In this document: positions 27,079-37,729 of the stretch, in pieces
Position numbering within the stretch: position 1 is the stretch's first letter
Layout: each line of letters opens with the position of its first letter
Assembly: GCA_024635795.1 (NCBI GenBank)
Contig: JAGXIH010000017.1
Span: forward strand, 62,001-126,000
Reading direction: 5' to 3'
From: Salegentibacter sp.
Lineage (GTDB): Bacteria; Bacteroidota; Bacteroidia; Flavobacteriales; Flavobacteriaceae
Length of the DNA: 64,000 bases
Notes under the pieces: generated by a model
What the model was told of the DNA's origin: nothing
The model's input: only the letters and a program-made list of their open reading frames with translations
Database searches by the model: none
Program-made: the position numbers and the translations under genes

Positions 27079-28416
27079 TTAAGCTACTGCTTTTCTGTTT
27101 TTACCTGTTTTCATCAATCCGTCATAATGCCTGTTAAGCAAATATGAATTCACCTGCTGCATAGTATCTATTGCAACTCCAACCATAATAAGCAGCGAGG
27201 TCCCTCCAAAGAACAATGCCCATCCGGCTTGTATTCCTAATATTGATTCAACTATAGCAGGGAACACTGCAATAATAGCCAGGAATACTGATCCAGGGAG
27301 AGTGATTTGAGACATGATTCGGTCTAAAAAGTCAGCCGTTTCGCTTCCCGGACGAATCCCGGGAATAAACCCACCGCTGCGTTTAAGATCATCAGCCATT
27401 TTATTGGTAGGCACGGTAATAGCAGTATAGAAGTAGGTAAACACTATAATCAAGAGTGCGAAAACTACATTATACCAAAAACCGAACATATCACTAAAAG
27501 CGGCTGTTACTCCCTGTGCAGCTTCAGAATCTGAAAGACCAGCAACTGCTGCAGGAATAAACATAATAGCCTGAGCAAAGATAATTGGCATTACCCCTGA
27601 AGCATTAAGCTTAAGCGGAATGTATTGTCTTGACCCAAACACATTTTTCTCATAACCACCGGAAGCGGTTCTTCGGGCATACTGAACCGGAATTTGACGT
27701 ACAGCCATCACCAGCATTACAGAAGCCAGAATTATAGCAAACCAGATTACTAATTCGATAAGGATCATAATTAAACCACCATTAGATTCAAATACTCTGG
27801 AAGCGAATTCCTGAATAAACGCCAGTGGCAAGGTTGCAATGATACCTACCATAATTAATAATGAAATACCATTACCAATACCCTTATCTGTAATTTTCTC
27901 ACCTAACCACATAGCGAAAATAGTTCCTGTAGTCAGGATAATCACCGATGCCGTTACAAAAGTAACAGTATCTCCTAAAAGGAAAGCAGTTGATGGCAGG
28001 GTTGAAAAAAGGTTATAAATATAACCCGGGCCCTGAACAAGGGTGATAGCTATAGTAAGCCACCTGGTAATCTGATTGATTTTTCTTCTACCGCTTTCGC
28101 CTTCTTTTTGGAGTTTTTGCAGATAAGGAATCGCAATTCCCATAAGCTGCACCACAATAGAAGCAGAGATATAAGGCATAATCCCTAAGGCAAACACCGA
28201 AGCATTAGAAAATGCTCCTCCGGTAAATGCATTAAGGAGGCCTAAAATACCTCCCTCAGTTTGGCTGGACAGGTTTGCGAGCTGTGAAGCATCTATCCCT
28301 GGTAGCACCACTTGCGCTCCAAAACGGTATACTAATAATAGACCGAGGGTTACTAAAATTCTGTTTTTTAGTTCCTCGATCTTCCAAATATTCTTAATAG
28401 TATTGATGAATTTCAT
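27079..28416 (-). CDS. secY: Preprotein translocase subunit SecY
   Basis: 445 aa, about 10 membrane helices; the core of the Sec channel in the inner membrane. The conserved [13 protein letters not shown] start region and the plug-region residues after it are visible. The ribosome-binding cytoplasmic loops ([31 protein letters not shown] and [22 protein letters not shown]) are also present. It lies between rplO (11 bases) and infA (2 bases), the classical spc-operon position. Confidence 0.99.
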   Translation of the reverse strand: MKFINTIKNIWKIEELKNRILVTLGLLLVYRFGAQVVLPGIDASQLANLSSQTEGGILGLLNAFTGGAFSNASVFALGIMPYISASIVVQLMGIAIPYLQKLQKEGESGRRKINQITRWLTIAITLVQGPGYIYNLFSTLPSTAFLLGDTVTFVTASVIILTTGTIFAMWLGEKITDKGIGNGISLLIMVGIIATLPLAFIQEFASRVFESNGGLIMILIELVIWFAIILASVMLVMAVRQIPVQYARRTASGGYEKNVFGSRQYIPLKLNASGVMPIIFAQAIMFIPAAVAGLSDSEAAQGVTAAFSDMFGFWYNVVFALLIIVFTYFYTAITVPTNKMADDLKRSGGFIPGIRPGSETADFLDRIMSQITLPGSVFLAIIAVFPAIVESILGIQAGWALFFGGTSLLIMVGVAIDTMQQVNSYLLNRHYDGLMKTGKNRKAVA

Positions 28417-28427
28417 TGGGCTATCTA

Positions 28428-28880
28428 TTATAAAGTAACAACTTCACCTCCGGCAGCTTCAATAGCTTCTTTAGCTGAGGCTGTAAATTTATGAACAGAT
28501 ATTTTCAACTTTGCTTTCAATTCACCTCTTCCTAATATCTTAACAAGTTCGTTTCTTCCGGCAAGGCCGTTTTCAACCAAAACATCCATATCAACGGTAT
28601 CTTTAATTCTACCTTCATCAACAAGACGTTGAAGGGTATCCAAATTAATACCTTGATATTCTTTACGATTCCTGTTACTGAAACCAAATTTTGGTACTCG
28701 ACGTTGAAGCGGCATTTGCCCACCTTCAAAACCTATCTTCTTGGAGTAACCAGAACGCGATTTAGCACCTTTGTGACCACGGGTAGCAGTACCACCCTTT
28801 CCAGATCCTTCTCCACGGCCTACGCGCTTGCTGTTACTTTTAACTGAACCCTTTGCAGGTCTTAAGTTATTTAATTCCAT
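28428..28880 (-). CDS. rplO: 50S ribosomal protein L15
   Basis: 150 aa. The Gly/Lys-rich N-terminal tail (GRGEGSGKGGTATRGHKGAKSRSG) threads into 23S rRNA; the globular C-terminal half ends in AKEAIEAAGGEVVTL. It is located between rpmD and secY as usual. Confidence 0.99.
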   Translation of the reverse strand: MELNNLRPAKGSVKSNSKRVGRGEGSGKGGTATRGHKGAKSRSGYSKKIGFEGGQMPLQRRVPKFGFSNRNRKEYQGINLDTLQRLVDEGRIKDTVDMDVLVENGLAGRNELVKILGRGELKAKLKISVHKFTASAKEAIEAAGGEVVTL

Positions 28881-28891
28881 GTTTGAACCTC

Positions 28892-29074
28892 TTATTTTGT
28901 TTCTTCTACAGAAACCAGATGTTTAACTTTATTTACCATACCAAGGATGTTTGGCGTATCGTTGTGCTCAACAGTTTGACCCATTTTCTTAAGGCCAAGT
29001 GATTCCAATACCAGTTTCTGGTTTTTAGAACGGTTGATCGCACTTCTCACTTTTGTAACTCTAATCTTTCCCAT
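28892..29074 (-). CDS. rpmD: 50S ribosomal protein L30
   Basis: 60 aa, the short bacterial L30 (IRVTKVRSAINRSKNQKLVLESLGL, then DTPNILGMVNKVKHLVSVEE). It lies 13 bases after rpsE and 11 bases before rplO. Confidence 0.98.
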   Translation of the reverse strand: MGKIRVTKVRSAINRSKNQKLVLESLGLKKMGQTVEHNDTPNILGMVNKVKHLVSVEETK

Positions 29075-29087
29075 CTCTGTCCTTGAT

Positions 29088-29612
29088 TTATCCTTTAAAA
29101 ACCTTTTCTAACGAAATACCGCGTTGTTTAGCTACGGTATCGGCACTGCGCAATTGCAGTAATGCATCAAAAGTAGCTTTTACCACGTTATGAGGATTTG
29201 AAGAGCCCTGGTTCTTAGAAAGTACATCATGTACTCCAACCGCCTCCAATACGGCACGAATTGCTCCACCGGCAATAATACCGGTACCGTTTGATGCTGG
29301 AAGCAACAAAACTCTGGCTCCACCGTATTTACCTTTTTGTTCGTGAGGTAAAGTTCCTTTATGCAAAGGGATTCGAACTAAATTCTTTTTAGCATCTTCT
29401 ACACCCTTGGAAATAGCGCTGGCAACTTCTTTAGATTTCCCTAAACCTTGCCCAACAACACCATTCTCATCTCCTACTACTACAATAGCAGAGAACCCAA
29501 AGGCTCTACCACCTTTTGTAACTTTAGTAACACGCTGTACTCCTACCAAACGGTCCTTTAATTCAAGCCCGCCCGGCTTTACATGCTCTACGTTTTTATA
29601 ATCTTGATACAT
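29088..29612 (-). CDS. rpsE: 30S ribosomal protein S5
   Basis: 174 aa. The N-terminal double-stranded RNA-binding-like domain has [31 protein letters not shown]; the C-terminal domain has [31 protein letters not shown]. It acts in decoding accuracy and mRNA unwinding at the entry channel. Confidence 0.99.
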   Translation of the reverse strand: MYQDYKNVEHVKPGGLELKDRLVGVQRVTKVTKGGRAFGFSAIVVVGDENGVVGQGLGKSKEVASAISKGVEDAKKNLVRIPLHKGTLPHEQKGKYGGARVLLLPASNGTGIIAGGAIRAVLEAVGVHDVLSKNQGSSNPHNVVKATFDALLQLRSADTVAKQRGISLEKVFKG

Positions 29613-29619
29613 AATTTTT

Positions 29620-29973
29620 CTAGAATTTTAGGCCTCCTTCGCGAGCACCATCGGCTAATGATTTAACTCTTCCGTGATATAGATATCCACCTCTGTCAAA
29701 CGAAATGGTTTCCACACCGGCTTTCTTAGCTTTTTCAGCCAGGTTTTTTCCAACAAGCTCGGCTTGTTTGGATTTATCTCCTTCTGCTGAAATATCCTTA
29801 TCTCTTGAGGAAGCCGCAGCAATGGTTTTTCCTTCTACGTCATCTATAATCTGAGCATAAATCTCTTTATTACTTCTGAATACAGATAATCTTGGTCGGC
29901 TTGCGGTACCCGTAATCGATTTACGTACACGCTTCCTGATCTTATTTCTTCTATCTTGTTTTGAAACTGCCAT
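29620..29973 (-). CDS. rplR: 50S ribosomal protein L18
   Basis: 117 aa. Binds 5S r[23 protein letters not shown] and the C-terminal [26 protein letters not shown] are diagnostic. It is 7 bases upstream of rpsE. Confidence 0.99.
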   Translation of the reverse strand: MAVSKQDRRNKIRKRVRKSITGTASRPRLSVFRSNKEIYAQIIDDVEGKTIAAASSRDKDISAEGDKSKQAELVGKNLAEKAKKAGVETISFDRGGYLYHGRVKSLADGAREGGLKF

Positions 29974-29985
29974 ATCTAAACTTTA

Positions 29986-30528
29986 TTAAGCTGATTTACC
30001 TGCTTTTCTACGTAATTGCTCTCCAACAAACTTAATCCCTTTACCTTTATAAGGTTCTGGCGCTCTAAAGCTTCGTATTTTAGCGGCAACCTGGCCCACA
30101 AGTTGTTTATCGTAAGAAGTTAGTTTCACGATAGGATTTTTACCTTTATCTGAAACTGTTTCCACTTTAACTTCGGGAGCCAAATCTATTACAATATTAT
30201 GAGAGTACCCAACAGCGATATCTAATTTTTGCCCCTGGTTGCTGGCACGGTATCCTACCCCTACCAACTCAAGAGTTTTAGTATAACCTGTTGTAACACC
30301 TTCAATCATATTGTCTACCAAAGCGCGGTAAAGACCATGCTTGGCTTTTTGTTCACTTTTCTCTGAAGAACGTTCAAAAGTAATCACGCCATCTTCGATT
30401 TTCACCTCGATGCCTTTGATCTCCTGCTTAAGCTCTCCAAGCTTTCCTTTTACCGTAACAAATCCGTCCTTGTAATCTACAGTTACACCTTCAGGAATTG
30501 TAATTGGGCTTTTACCTATTCTTGACAT
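29986..30528 (-). CDS. rplF: 50S ribosomal protein L6
   Basis: 180 aa. Two repeated L6 domains; MSRIGKSPITIPEGV at the N-terminus and RAPEPYKGKGIKFVGEQLRRKAGKSA at the C-terminus. It lies near the factor-binding site of the large subunit. Confidence 0.99.
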   Translation of the reverse strand: MSRIGKSPITIPEGVTVDYKDGFVTVKGKLGELKQEIKGIEVKIEDGVITFERSSEKSEQKAKHGLYRALVDNMIEGVTTGYTKTLELVGVGYRASNQGQKLDIAVGYSHNIVIDLAPEVKVETVSDKGKNPIVKLTSYDKQLVGQVAAKIRSFRAPEPYKGKGIKFVGEQLRRKAGKSA

Positions 30529-30543
30529 TTCTTTAGTCTTTTT

Positions 30544-30942
30544 TTAGTAAACGTAACACAATACTTCACCACCAACTTTATCGGCTTTGGCCTGCTTACC
30601 GGTCATCACCCCGTGAGAGGTAGATATGATAGCAATTCCCAATCCATTAAGGATACGAGGAAGTTCATTGGCGCCGGCATACTTACGTAAACCAGGTTTA
30701 CTTATTCTCTGGATATCTTTAATTACAGGCTCTTTGGTGATTTTGTCATACTTAAGGGCTATTTTAATTACCCCCTGAGCAGTAGAATCATCGAACTTGT
30801 AACTTAGGATATAACCCTGATCGAATAATATTTTAGTGATTTCTTTCTTAAGATTAGAAGCCGGGATCTCCACCACTCTGTGGTTAGCCGCAACAGCGTT
30901 TCTAATTCTTGTTAAATAATCTGCAATAGGATCTGTATTCAT
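30544..30942 (-). CDS. rpsH: 30S ribosomal protein S8
   Basis: 132 aa. Binds helix 21 of 16S rRNA. The start DPIADYLTRIRNAV and the C-terminal GLGIAIISTSHGVMTGKQA with GGEVLCYVY are typical. The 66-base gap before it (after rpsN) holds a small hairpin (30963-30990). Confidence 0.99.
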   Translation of the reverse strand: MNTDPIADYLTRIRNAVAANHRVVEIPASNLKKEITKILFDQGYILSYKFDDSTAQGVIKIALKYDKITKEPVIKDIQRISKPGLRKYAGANELPRILNGLGIAIISTSHGVMTGKQAKADKVGGEVLCYVY

Positions 30943-30962
30943 CTATTCTAATTTGCGGCTGT

Positions 30963-30990
30963 GGTTTTCTTTCCTATGACAGGAAGAACC
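30963..30990 (-). promoter_or_regulatory. Hairpin in the rpsN-rpsH gap
   Basis: The minus-strand RNA can pair GGUU and UUCCU (read from 30990 downwards) with AGGAA and AACC, leaving an internal loop. S8 represses spc-type operons in E. coli through an mRNA hairpin, though at a different position. A regulatory role here is speculative. Confidence 0.25.
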
Positions 30991-31008
30991 TTCAACCAAT
31001 TTATAATT

Positions 31009-31278
31009 TTACCAACTAGCTTTTCTTACCCCTGGAATAAGACCTTGATTGGCCATTTCCCTGAACATTACTCGCGATAGTCCAAATTGTCTCATGTACC
31101 CTTTAGGTCTTCCTGTTAGTTTACAACGATTGTGCAAACGTACGGGAGAAGCGTTTTTTGGTAATTTTTGTAATGCTTCGTAATCTCCGGCTTCTTTAAG
31201 AGCCTTACGTTTCTCAGCATATTTCTTCACCATTTCTTGCCTCTTTACCTCACGGGCTTTCATTGATTCTTTAGCCAT
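31009..31278 (-). CDS. rpsN: 30S ribosomal protein S14 (89-residue, zinc-free form)
   Basis: 89 aa. [40 protein letters not shown] is the usual C-terminus. The CxxC-x-CxxC zinc motif of the short S14 form is absent, so this is the longer, zinc-independent type. It begins 2 bases after rplE. Confidence 0.99.
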   Translation of the reverse strand: MAKESMKAREVKRQEMVKKYAEKRKALKEAGDYEALQKLPKNASPVRLHNRCKLTGRPKGYMRQFGLSRVMFREMANQGLIPGVRKASW

Positions 31279-31280
31279 AA

Positions 31281-31832
31281 TTAATTCTTTTTAAAGGGTA
31301 ATCCCAGTTCGGTTAACAATGATTTTGCTTCCTTATCGGTTTTTGCTGTAGTAACAAAAGTGATATCCATCCCTGCAATGCGGTTTACCCTGTCAATATC
31401 AATTTCTGGAAAAATGATCTGTTCGGTAATCCCCAGGTTGTAATTTCCTCTTCCATCAAAACCGTTGGCTTTAATTCCGCTGAAATCACGAACCCGTGGC
31501 AATGCAGAAGTTATAAGTCTGTCTAAGAATTCATACATTCTATATCCTCGCAAAGTAACTTTTGCGCCAATTGGCATCCCTTTACGAAGTTTGAACGAAG
31601 CAACATCCTTTTTAGAAATGGTTTGTATCGCTTTTTGACCAGAGATAGAAGAAAGTTCTTCTACTGCGTGATCAACAAGTTTTTTATCGGCAACAGCTGC
31701 ACCAACTCCACGGCTAATAACTATTTTTTCAAGTTTTGGAATCTCCATTACGTTGGAGTAGCTGAATTCTTCTTTAAGCGCAGGTTTAATTCTGTCATTA
31801 AATTCTGCTTTAAGTCTTGGTACGTATGCCAT
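31281..31832 (-). CDS. rplE: 50S ribosomal protein L5
   Basis: 183 aa. Binds 5S rRNA in the central protuberance. [16 protein letters not shown] and the segment [32 protein letters not shown] are diagnostic. It is tightly packed between rplX and rpsN (2 bases each side). Confidence 0.99.
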   Translation of the reverse strand: MAYVPRLKAEFNDRIKPALKEEFSYSNVMEIPKLEKIVISRGVGAAVADKKLVDHAVEELSSISGQKAIQTISKKDVASFKLRKGMPIGAKVTLRGYRMYEFLDRLITSALPRVRDFSGIKANGFDGRGNYNLGITEQIIFPEIDIDRVNRIAGMDITFVTTAKTDKEAKSLLTELGLPFKKN

Positions 31833-31834
31833 AA

Positions 31835-32146
31835 CTAAATTACTTCATTAGATTTTTTAGAAAATCTCACTTTCTTTCCATCCTCTTCTCTATAACCAAC
31901 TCTGGTAGTTTCACCATTCTTGTCTATTAGAGACAGGTTGGAAATATTGATAGGAGCTTCTTTTTTTACAATTCCACCTTGTGGGTTAGCAGCGCTTGGC
32001 TTCTCGTGTTTAGAGATAGTATTCACCCCTTCCACAATGGCTTTATTTTTATCAATCAATACCTTTTGCACTTTACCTTCCTGACCTTTGTGATCACCGG
32101 CAATTACTCTTACGGTATCTCCTGTTTTTATCTTAAGCTTTCTCAT
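31835..32146 (-). CDS. rplX: 50S ribosomal protein L24
   Basis: 103 aa. The KOW motif [21 protein letters not shown] lies near the N-terminus. It initiates assembly of the large subunit. The gene runs 12 bases after rplN and 2 bases before rplE. Confidence 0.99.
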   Translation of the reverse strand: MRKLKIKTGDTVRVIAGDHKGQEGKVQKVLIDKNKAIVEGVNTISKHEKPSAANPQGGIVKKEAPINISNLSLIDKNGETTRVGYREEDGKKVRFSKKSNEVI

Positions 32147-32158
32147 TTTTTTAATGTA

Positions 32159-32527
32159 TTAAAGCACTTCTGGTGCCAATGATACAATTTTCATGAATTG
32201 CTTATCACGAAGTTCTCTCGCCACCGGGCCAAATACACGGGTACCGCGCATCTCTCCGGTTGGGTTCAGCAATACACAAGCGTTATCATCAAAACGAATG
32301 TAAGATCCGTCTGACCTGCGTACTTCTTTCCTGGTACGAACAACTACTGCTGTTGAAACTGCACCCTTTTTAATGTTTCCGTTAGGTGTAGCTTCTTTTA
32401 CGCTGACAACTATTTTGTCTCCAACAGAAGCGTATCTTTTCTTTGTACCTCCTAATACACGAATGGCCAATACTTCTTTAGCCCCGGTATTGTCTGCTAC
32501 TTTTAGTCTAGACTCTTGTTGTACCAT
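32159..32527 (-). CDS. rplN: 50S ribosomal protein L14
   Basis: 122 aa, exact family length. [27 protein letters not shown] at the start and [28 protein letters not shown] at the end. It sits at the subunit interface, where the silencing factor RsfS docks. Confidence 0.99.
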   Translation of the reverse strand: MVQQESRLKVADNTGAKEVLAIRVLGGTKKRYASVGDKIVVSVKEATPNGNIKKGAVSTAVVVRTRKEVRRSDGSYIRFDDNACVLLNPTGEMRGTRVFGPVARELRDKQFMKIVSLAPEVL

Positions 32528-32529
32528 AA

Positions 32530-32787
32530 TTACTTCGCTCTTTCAATTATTTCTACTAATCTCCAACACTTGGATTTACTCAAAGGTCTTGTTTCCATGA
32601 TCCTTACGGTATCTCCTTCGTTGCAGTCGTTTTGATCGTCGTGCGCTACGTATTTTTTCGTTTTTAAAACGAATTTTCCATACATAGGGTGTTTTACTTT
32701 CTTAACCTCAGAAACCACTATAGATTTCTGCATTTTATTACTGGTAACAACACCTATACGCTCTTTTCTTAAATTTCTTTTTTCCAT
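32530..32787 (-). CDS. rpsQ: 30S ribosomal protein S17
   Basis: 85 aa OB-fold protein: [33 protein letters not shown] and [23 protein letters not shown] are the family signatures. It is 2 bases upstream of rplN. Confidence 0.99.
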   Translation of the reverse strand: MEKRNLRKERIGVVTSNKMQKSIVVSEVKKVKHPMYGKFVLKTKKYVAHDDQNDCNEGDTVRIMETRPLSKSKCWRLVEIIERAK

Positions 32788-32804
32788 GTTCAGCAGAATA
32801 ACAC

Positions 32805-32996
32805 TTATTGTTGTTCTCTTTTAGTTAACTCTGTAGCAAGTCTCGCTATATCTCTTCTTACAGCTCTAAGCTGGATTGGGTTCTCTAATGGCGAAACTGC
32901 GTGAGCCATTTTTAAATCTGAATATGCTTTTCTAGATTTACCAAGCTCCTCTTGTAATTCTGCCACAGAAAATTCTTTTACTTCTGATTGTTTCAT
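32805..32996 (-). CDS. rpmC: 50S ribosomal protein L29
   Basis: 63 aa, helical hairpin. [26 protein letters not shown] and the [19 protein letters not shown] segment are typical. It lies at the peptide exit tunnel rim, near the SRP and trigger-factor docking site. Confidence 0.98.
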   Translation of the reverse strand: MKQSEVKEFSVAELQEELGKSRKAYSDLKMAHAVSPLENPIQLRAVRRDIARLATELTKREQQ

Positions 32997-33008
32997 AACA
33001 TTTAAATA

Positions 33009-33428
33009 TTAAGCCTGATAATCTCTAGCTACAATAAACTTAGTTTTTACAGGAAGTTTTTGTGCAGCAAGACGAAGGGCTTCTTTAGCCACGTCCATTG
33101 GCACCCCACCAATTTCAAATAGGATTCTTCCCGGTCTTACAACAGCGGCCCAGTATTCAACGGCACCTTTACCTTTACCCATACGAACCTCAAGAGGCTT
33201 TTTGGTGATAGGCTTGTCTGGGAAAATCTTGATCCAAAGCGAACCTTCCCTTTTCATATAACGAGTAGCCGCAATACGCGCTGCCTCGATTTGACGGGCG
33301 GTTACAAAACTAGAATCCATAGACTTTATCCCGAAGGTTCCATTAGAAAGACGATGACCTCTTTGAGACATCCCCTTCATACGGCCTTTCTGTTGCTTAC
33401 GGTATTTTGTTCTTTTAGGTTGTAACAT
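33009..33428 (-). CDS. rplP: 50S ribosomal protein L16
   Basis: 139 aa. [19 protein letters not shown] at the start and the central [33 protein letters not shown] are diagnostic. It is near the peptidyl-transferase centre and A-site tRNA. Confidence 0.99.
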   Translation of the reverse strand: MLQPKRTKYRKQQKGRMKGMSQRGHRLSNGTFGIKSMDSSFVTARQIEAARIAATRYMKREGSLWIKIFPDKPITKKPLEVRMGKGKGAVEYWAAVVRPGRILFEIGGVPMDVAKEALRLAAQKLPVKTKFIVARDYQA

Positions 33429-33448
33429 TTTTTCTTTACTTTAAAAAA

Positions 33449-34168
33449 TTACTTTCTACGACGTGATTTGCTACCACCTCGACCGGCTCCAGGCTTTCCA
33501 CCTTGCTTTTTGGCCAGGCCAACTAGCGGGGAAAGCTCTCTTTTACCGTAAACTTCGCCTTTCATGATCCATACTTTAATTCCCAGTCTACCATAGGTAG
33601 TGTGAGCTTCAACCAAAGCATAATCAATATCGGCCCTAAAAGTAGACAATGGAATTCTTCCATCTTTGTATGATTCTGAACGTGCCATTTCAGCACCGTT
33701 TAAACGACCGGAGATCTCAATTTTGATCCCTTCAGCGTTCATTCTCATAGCAGCCGCGACAGCCATCTTAATTGCACGACGGTAAGAGATACGATTCTCA
33801 ATTTGTCTTGCAACACTTGATGCTACTAAATGAGCGTCAAGTTCTGGCCTCTTAATCTCAAAGATGTTGATTTGGACTTCCTTGTCTGTGATCTTTTTTA
33901 GCTCTTCTTTAAGCTTGTCTACCTCCTGGCCACCTTTACCGATAATGATACCGGGTCTGGCAGTGGTGATAGTAACGGTTACAAGCTTAAGGGTACGCTC
34001 AATAATCACCCTTGATACACTCGCTTTAGAGAGACGAGCATGGATATATTTTCTAATCTTATCGTCTTCGGCTAACTTGTCGCCGTAGTCATTTCCTCCG
34101 TACCAGTTGGATTCCCATCCTCTGATAATACCAAGGCGATTCCCGATTGGATTTGTTTTTTGTCCCAT
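33449..34168 (-). CDS. rpsC: 30S ribosomal protein S3
   Basis: 239 aa. [22 protein letters not shown] start, KH domain with [21 protein letters not shown], and the C-terminal domain with [12 protein letters not shown] and [14 protein letters not shown]. It forms part of the mRNA entry pore. The basic tail ([17 protein letters not shown]) is common in Bacteroidota. Confidence 0.99.
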   Translation of the reverse strand: MGQKTNPIGNRLGIIRGWESNWYGGNDYGDKLAEDDKIRKYIHARLSKASVSRVIIERTLKLVTVTITTARPGIIIGKGGQEVDKLKEELKKITDKEVQINIFEIKRPELDAHLVASSVARQIENRISYRRAIKMAVAAAMRMNAEGIKIEISGRLNGAEMARSESYKDGRIPLSTFRADIDYALVEAHTTYGRLGIKVWIMKGEVYGKRELSPLVGLAKKQGGKPGAGRGGSKSRRRK

Positions 34169-34176
34169 ACTCTTAC

Positions 34177-34584
34177 TTAGCTTTGTGTATTATTGTTTTC
34201 TCCAAGCACCAAAGTAACGTGGTTGGATCTTTTTCTAATTCGGTGTGCACGACCCTGTGGTGCCGGACGTAGCCTCTTAAGCATTGCGCCGCCATCTACA
34301 CGAATCTCTTTCACAAATAATTCAGCTTCTTCGATATTCGCATCTTCGTTTTTAGCCTGCCAGTTGGCAATAGCTGAAAGCAAAAGCTTCTCTAAACGGT
34401 TAGACGCCTCTTTCTGGCTGAATTTTAAAATATGAAGCGCATTTTCTACTTTCTCACCTCTTACAAGATCCGCAACAAGACGCATCTTTCTGGGGGAAGT
34501 AGGGCAGTTATTCAACTTTGCAAACGCCACCTGCTTGTTGGCTTCTTTTATTTGCTCTGCTCTTTCTCTTTTACGAACTCCCAT
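34177..34584 (-). CDS. rplV: 50S ribosomal protein L22
   Basis: 135 aa. The [24 protein letters not shown] region and the extended beta hairpin [28 protein letters not shown] line the exit tunnel, where macrolide-resistance changes occur. The N-terminus is slightly longer than in E. coli. Confidence 0.99.
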   Translation of the reverse strand: MGVRKRERAEQIKEANKQVAFAKLNNCPTSPRKMRLVADLVRGEKVENALHILKFSQKEASNRLEKLLLSAIANWQAKNEDANIEEAELFVKEIRVDGGAMLKRLRPAPQGRAHRIRKRSNHVTLVLGENNNTQS

Positions 34585-34592
34585 AGCTTCAA

Positions 34593-34871
34593 TTATTTTT
34601 TACCTTTATTTTTCGCACCTGAATGTCCTCTAAAAGAACGTGTTGGTGAAAATTCTCCTAATTTATGACCTACCATGTTCTCGGTTACGTACACAGGAAC
34701 AAATTGTTTCCCGTTATGAACCGCTATGGTTTGCCCAACAAAATCCGGAGTGATCATAGATGCACGAGACCAGGTCTTGATCACGGCTTTCTTTCCAGAC
34801 TCAACATTTTGAGCAACCTTCTTATCTAATTTATAGTGAACGTAAGGTCCTTTTTTTAATGAACGTGCCAT
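34593..34871 (-). CDS. rpsS: 30S ribosomal protein S19
   Basis: 92 aa. [15 protein letters not shown] at the start, [30 protein letters not shown] and the C-terminal [16 protein letters not shown] are the family signature. It pairs with S13 in the head. Confidence 0.99.
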   Translation of the reverse strand: MARSLKKGPYVHYKLDKKVAQNVESGKKAVIKTWSRASMITPDFVGQTIAVHNGKQFVPVYVTENMVGHKLGEFSPTRSFRGHSGAKNKGKK

Positions 34872-34877
34872 ATCTTA

Positions 34878-35705
34878 TTATTTCTTTCTACGTTCTACAA
34901 TATATTTATTACTCGCTTTTGTTCTTGAACGGGTTTTGAAACCTTTAGCAGGTAAACCTTTTCTTGAACGTGGGTGACCTCCTGAGGCTCTCCCTTCACC
35001 ACCACCCATTGGGTGATCTACCGGGTTCATAGCAACTGGTCTTGTTCTTGGTCTTCTACCCAACCAACGTTTTCTACCGGCCTTACCAGAGATCTGCAAC
35101 TGATGATCACTGTTTGAAACAGCTCCAATAGTTGCCATACAAGTAGATAGTACTCTTCTTATCTCTCCTGAAGGAAGTTTGATGGTTGCATATTTACCTT
35201 CTCTCGCAAGAAGCTGAGCAAAAGCCCCAGCACTTCTTGCCATAACAGCACCCTGTCCGGCTCTAAGTTCGATGCAGGAAACAATTGTACCAAGAGGAAT
35301 AAAGCTTAAAGGCATTGCATTTCCAATTTCCGGAGCTGCTGCCTCATTACTTGATACTAAGTTCTGCCCTACCTGAAGACCGTTCTGAGCAATAATATAC
35401 CTTTTCTCGCCATCCTGATAGTTCAATAATGCGATGAAGGCCGTTCTGTTTGGATCGTATTCTATACTGGCAACACTTGCAGGAATCCCCTGCTTGTCGC
35501 GTTTAAAATCGATAACTCGGTAACGTCTTTTGTGACCACCACCTTTATAGCGCATGGTCATTTTTCCCTGACTGTTTCTACCACCCGACTTTTTGATCGG
35601 AGCCAAAAGGCTTTTCTCCGGCTTGTCAGTAGTAATGGCGTCAAACCCATTTACTACTCTAAAACGCTGCCCAGGTGTGATTGGTTTTAATTTTCTAACT
35701 GACAT
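34878..35705 (-). CDS. rplB: 50S ribosomal protein L2
   Basis: 275 aa. It is needed for subunit joining and peptidyl transfer. The C-terminal [20 protein letters not shown] segment carries the conserved His, and [16 protein letters not shown] starts the protein. It is 9 bases after rplW. Confidence 0.99.
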   Translation of the reverse strand: MSVRKLKPITPGQRFRVVNGFDAITTDKPEKSLLAPIKKSGGRNSQGKMTMRYKGGGHKRRYRVIDFKRDKQGIPASVASIEYDPNRTAFIALLNYQDGEKRYIIAQNGLQVGQNLVSSNEAAAPEIGNAMPLSFIPLGTIVSCIELRAGQGAVMARSAGAFAQLLAREGKYATIKLPSGEIRRVLSTCMATIGAVSNSDHQLQISGKAGRKRWLGRRPRTRPVAMNPVDHPMGGGEGRASGGHPRSRKGLPAKGFKTRSRTKASNKYIVERRKK

Positions 35706-35714
35706 TTTTTAATC

Positions 35715-36005
35715 TTAAAGATTACTATACAAATCAATAGTTTCACCTTCCGTCACCTGTACCAAAGCTTTTTTGAAAGCGCTGGTTTTACCAGTGATCA
35801 TCCCAGATTTTGTATATCTGGTCTTGCGATCTGGACGGACATTTATAGTACGAACTTTTTCAACTGAAACTCCGTATGCAGATTCAACTGCATTCTTGAT
35901 CTCAATCTTATTCGCCTTATTGTTTACCACAAAAGCATAACGATTATTTAGCTCGCTATCTGCTGTGGCTTTTTCCGTAATAATGGGTTTTATTAAGATA
36001 TTCAT
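35715..36005 (-). CDS. rplW: 50S ribosomal protein L23
   Basis: 96 aa. IIKPIITEKAT at the N-terminus is typical, as is NKIEIKNAVESAYGVSVEKVRTINV. It is the main docking site of trigger factor and SRP at the tunnel exit. Confidence 0.98.
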   Translation of the reverse strand: MNILIKPIITEKATADSELNNRYAFVVNNKANKIEIKNAVESAYGVSVEKVRTINVRPDRKTRYTKSGMITGKTSAFKKALVQVTEGETIDLYSNL

Positions 36006-36010
36006 AAGGC

Positions 36011-36640
36011 TTATTTACTTAAATTCGACTCGATTCCTTCTAAAGACCCCTCAAGGAACACGATATTCTTCGCGTTCAATATCTTGTAAGTACTTAATTC
36101 TGAACTACTTACGACCTCGGAGCCCTTCAAATTACGTGACGACAAATATACGTTTTTATTTGACTCACCCAATACTATCAGGGATTTTTTGTCCTGAATA
36201 CCAAGGGCTTTCAAAAAATCGATATAATTTTTTGTCTTTGGTGCATCAAAAGAAAAATCTTCTACTACGGTGATCGCATTTCCTTTTGCCTTAATAGTCA
36301 AAGCCGATTTTCTGGCAAGACGCTTAAGGTTTTTATTCAATTTGAAACTATAGCTTCTTGGTCTTGGACCAAAAACACGTCCACCACCTTTAAAGATAGG
36401 AGACTTGATGCTACCTGCACGAGCCGTACCGGTACCTTTTTGTTTCTTGATCTTACGGGTACTCCCGGTGATCTCAGCCCGCTCTTTAGCTTTGTGAGTT
36501 CCCTGGCGTTGGTTAGCCAGATATTGTTTTACATCAAGATAAACAGCATGTTCGTTAGGCTCTATTGCGAAAACAGCATCAGAAAGCTGTGCTTTTCTGC
36601 CTGTTTCTTTTCCTTTTATATCTAAAACTGCTACTTCCAT
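36011..36640 (-). CDS. rplD: 50S ribosomal protein L4
   Basis: 209 aa. [53 protein letters not shown] is the tunnel-loop signature. Its ATG shares one base with the rplC stop codon (TAATG), so the two are translationally coupled. L4 represses the S10 operon in E. coli; no such leader was recognised here. Confidence 0.99.
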   Translation of the reverse strand: MEVAVLDIKGKETGRKAQLSDAVFAIEPNEHAVYLDVKQYLANQRQGTHKAKERAEITGSTRKIKKQKGTGTARAGSIKSPIFKGGGRVFGPRPRSYSFKLNKNLKRLARKSALTIKAKGNAITVVEDFSFDAPKTKNYIDFLKALGIQDKKSLIVLGESNKNVYLSSRNLKGSEVVSSSELSTYKILNAKNIVFLEGSLEGIESNLSK

Positions 36641-37251
36641 TACTTGCTAATGATTACGTATGAGTTTTTGTGACCTGGAACAGCACCTTTCACTACGATA
36701 AGGTTCTTATCTGTAACCACTTTCAAAACTCTCAGGTTTTCTACTTTCACTTTATCTCCACCCATTCTACCGGCCATCTTCATTCCTTTGAAAACTCTCG
36801 CAGGATAAGATGCAGCACCAATAGAACCCGGAGCTCTTAAACGGTTATGCTGACCGTGGGTTGCTTGTCCCACACCAGCAAAGCCGTGTCTCTTTACTAC
36901 CCCCTGGAATCCTTTACCTTTAGAAGTACCCGAAACATCTACGAATTCCCCTTCTTTAAAGTGTTCCACAGTGATAGCATCACCTAATTTAAAATCTCCT
37001 TCAAATCCCTGGAATTCCACGACTTTACGCTTTGCAGCGCTTCCCGCTTTCTTGGCATGCCCTTCGGCAGCTTTGTTGGCAGTCTTTTTGTCATCGAAAC
37101 CAAGTTGAAGTGCTTCATACCCGTCAACCTCTTTGGTTCTGACTTGGGTAATTACGCATGGACCTGCTTCAATTACGGTACAAGGGATGTTTTTCCCGTT
37201 CTCGTCGAAAATACTGGTCATGCCTATTTTTTTTCCTATTAACCCAGACAT
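36640..37251 (-). CDS. rplC: 50S ribosomal protein L3
   Basis: 203 aa. [32 protein letters not shown] at the start and [26 protein letters not shown] in the centre, with the Gln that is methylated in E. coli L3. It is the first gene after the 162-base rpsJ/rplC gap that contains a terminator-like hairpin, so it may head its own transcript. Confidence 0.99.
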   Translation of the reverse strand: MSGLIGKKIGMTSIFDENGKNIPCTVIEAGPCVITQVRTKEVDGYEALQLGFDDKKTANKAAEGHAKKAGSAAKRKVVEFQGFEGDFKLGDAITVEHFKEGEFVDVSGTSKGKGFQGVVKRHGFAGVGQATHGQHNRLRAPGSIGAASYPARVFKGMKMAGRMGGDKVKVENLRVLKVVTDKNLIVVKGAVPGHKNSYVIISK

Positions 37252-37287
37252 AATTAATTTTTGATTATTACTTATTTATTTAAAAAA

Positions 37288-37319
37288 ATTCAGGGCAAAA
37301 AAATACTTTCGCCCTGAAT
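37288..37319 (-). terminator. Terminator-like hairpin between rpsJ and rplC
   Basis: ATTCAGGGC (37288-37296) pairs with GCCCTGAAT (37311-37319) around a 14-base loop. On the minus strand it is followed by a U-rich run. It could end the rpsL-rpsG-fusA-rpsJ transcript or act as an attenuator ahead of rplC. Confidence 0.65.
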
Positions 37320-37363
37320 GTATTTTTCCCGTTTTTCCCTCGCCAACTGCTCAGGACATGTAT

Positions 37364-37413
37364 ATTCCCACGTAGGTGGGAATCTTTTTGATCCCCGCCT
37401 TCGCGGGAATGAC
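37364..37413. repeat. Two palindromic intergenic units in the rpsJ-rplC gap
   Basis: ATTCCCACGTAGGTGGGAAT (37364-37383) is a palindrome, and CCCCGCCTTCGCGGGAATGAC (from 37393) is a related CCCGC/GCGGG hairpin followed by TGAC, like the units at 23439-23496. The second abuts the rpsJ stop codon at 37414. Confidence 0.7.
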
Positions 37414-37719
37414 TTATACTTTTATCTCTACTTCAACCCCACTTGGCAATTCAAGCTTCATCAACGCATCAATGGTTTTTGAAGAAGAACTGTAGATATC
37501 AAGAAGTCTCTTATAAGAGCTAAGCTGAAATTGCTCTCTTGACTTCTTGTTTACGTGAGGAGAACGTAAAACAGTAAAAAGTTTTTTATGCGTAGGCAAA
37601 GGAATTGGTCCTGTTACCACTGCACCCGTAGTTTTTACGGTTTTTACGATCTTTTCAGCTGACTTGTCAACCAGGTTATGATCGTAGGATTTTAGTTTTA
37701 TTCTTATTTTCTGACTCAT
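37414..37719 (-). CDS. rpsJ: 30S ribosomal protein S10 (NusE)
   Basis: 101 aa. [39 protein letters not shown] at the start and the [25 protein letters not shown] segment. It also serves as transcription antitermination factor NusE. Here it closes the str-type operon (10 bases after fusA), with no tuf gene, as is usual in Bacteroidota. Confidence 0.99.
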   Translation of the reverse strand: MSQKIRIKLKSYDHNLVDKSAEKIVKTVKTTGAVVTGPIPLPTHKKLFTVLRSPHVNKKSREQFQLSSYKRLLDIYSSSSKTIDALMKLELPSGVEVEIKV

Positions 37720-37729
37720 TTTCCTAAGA

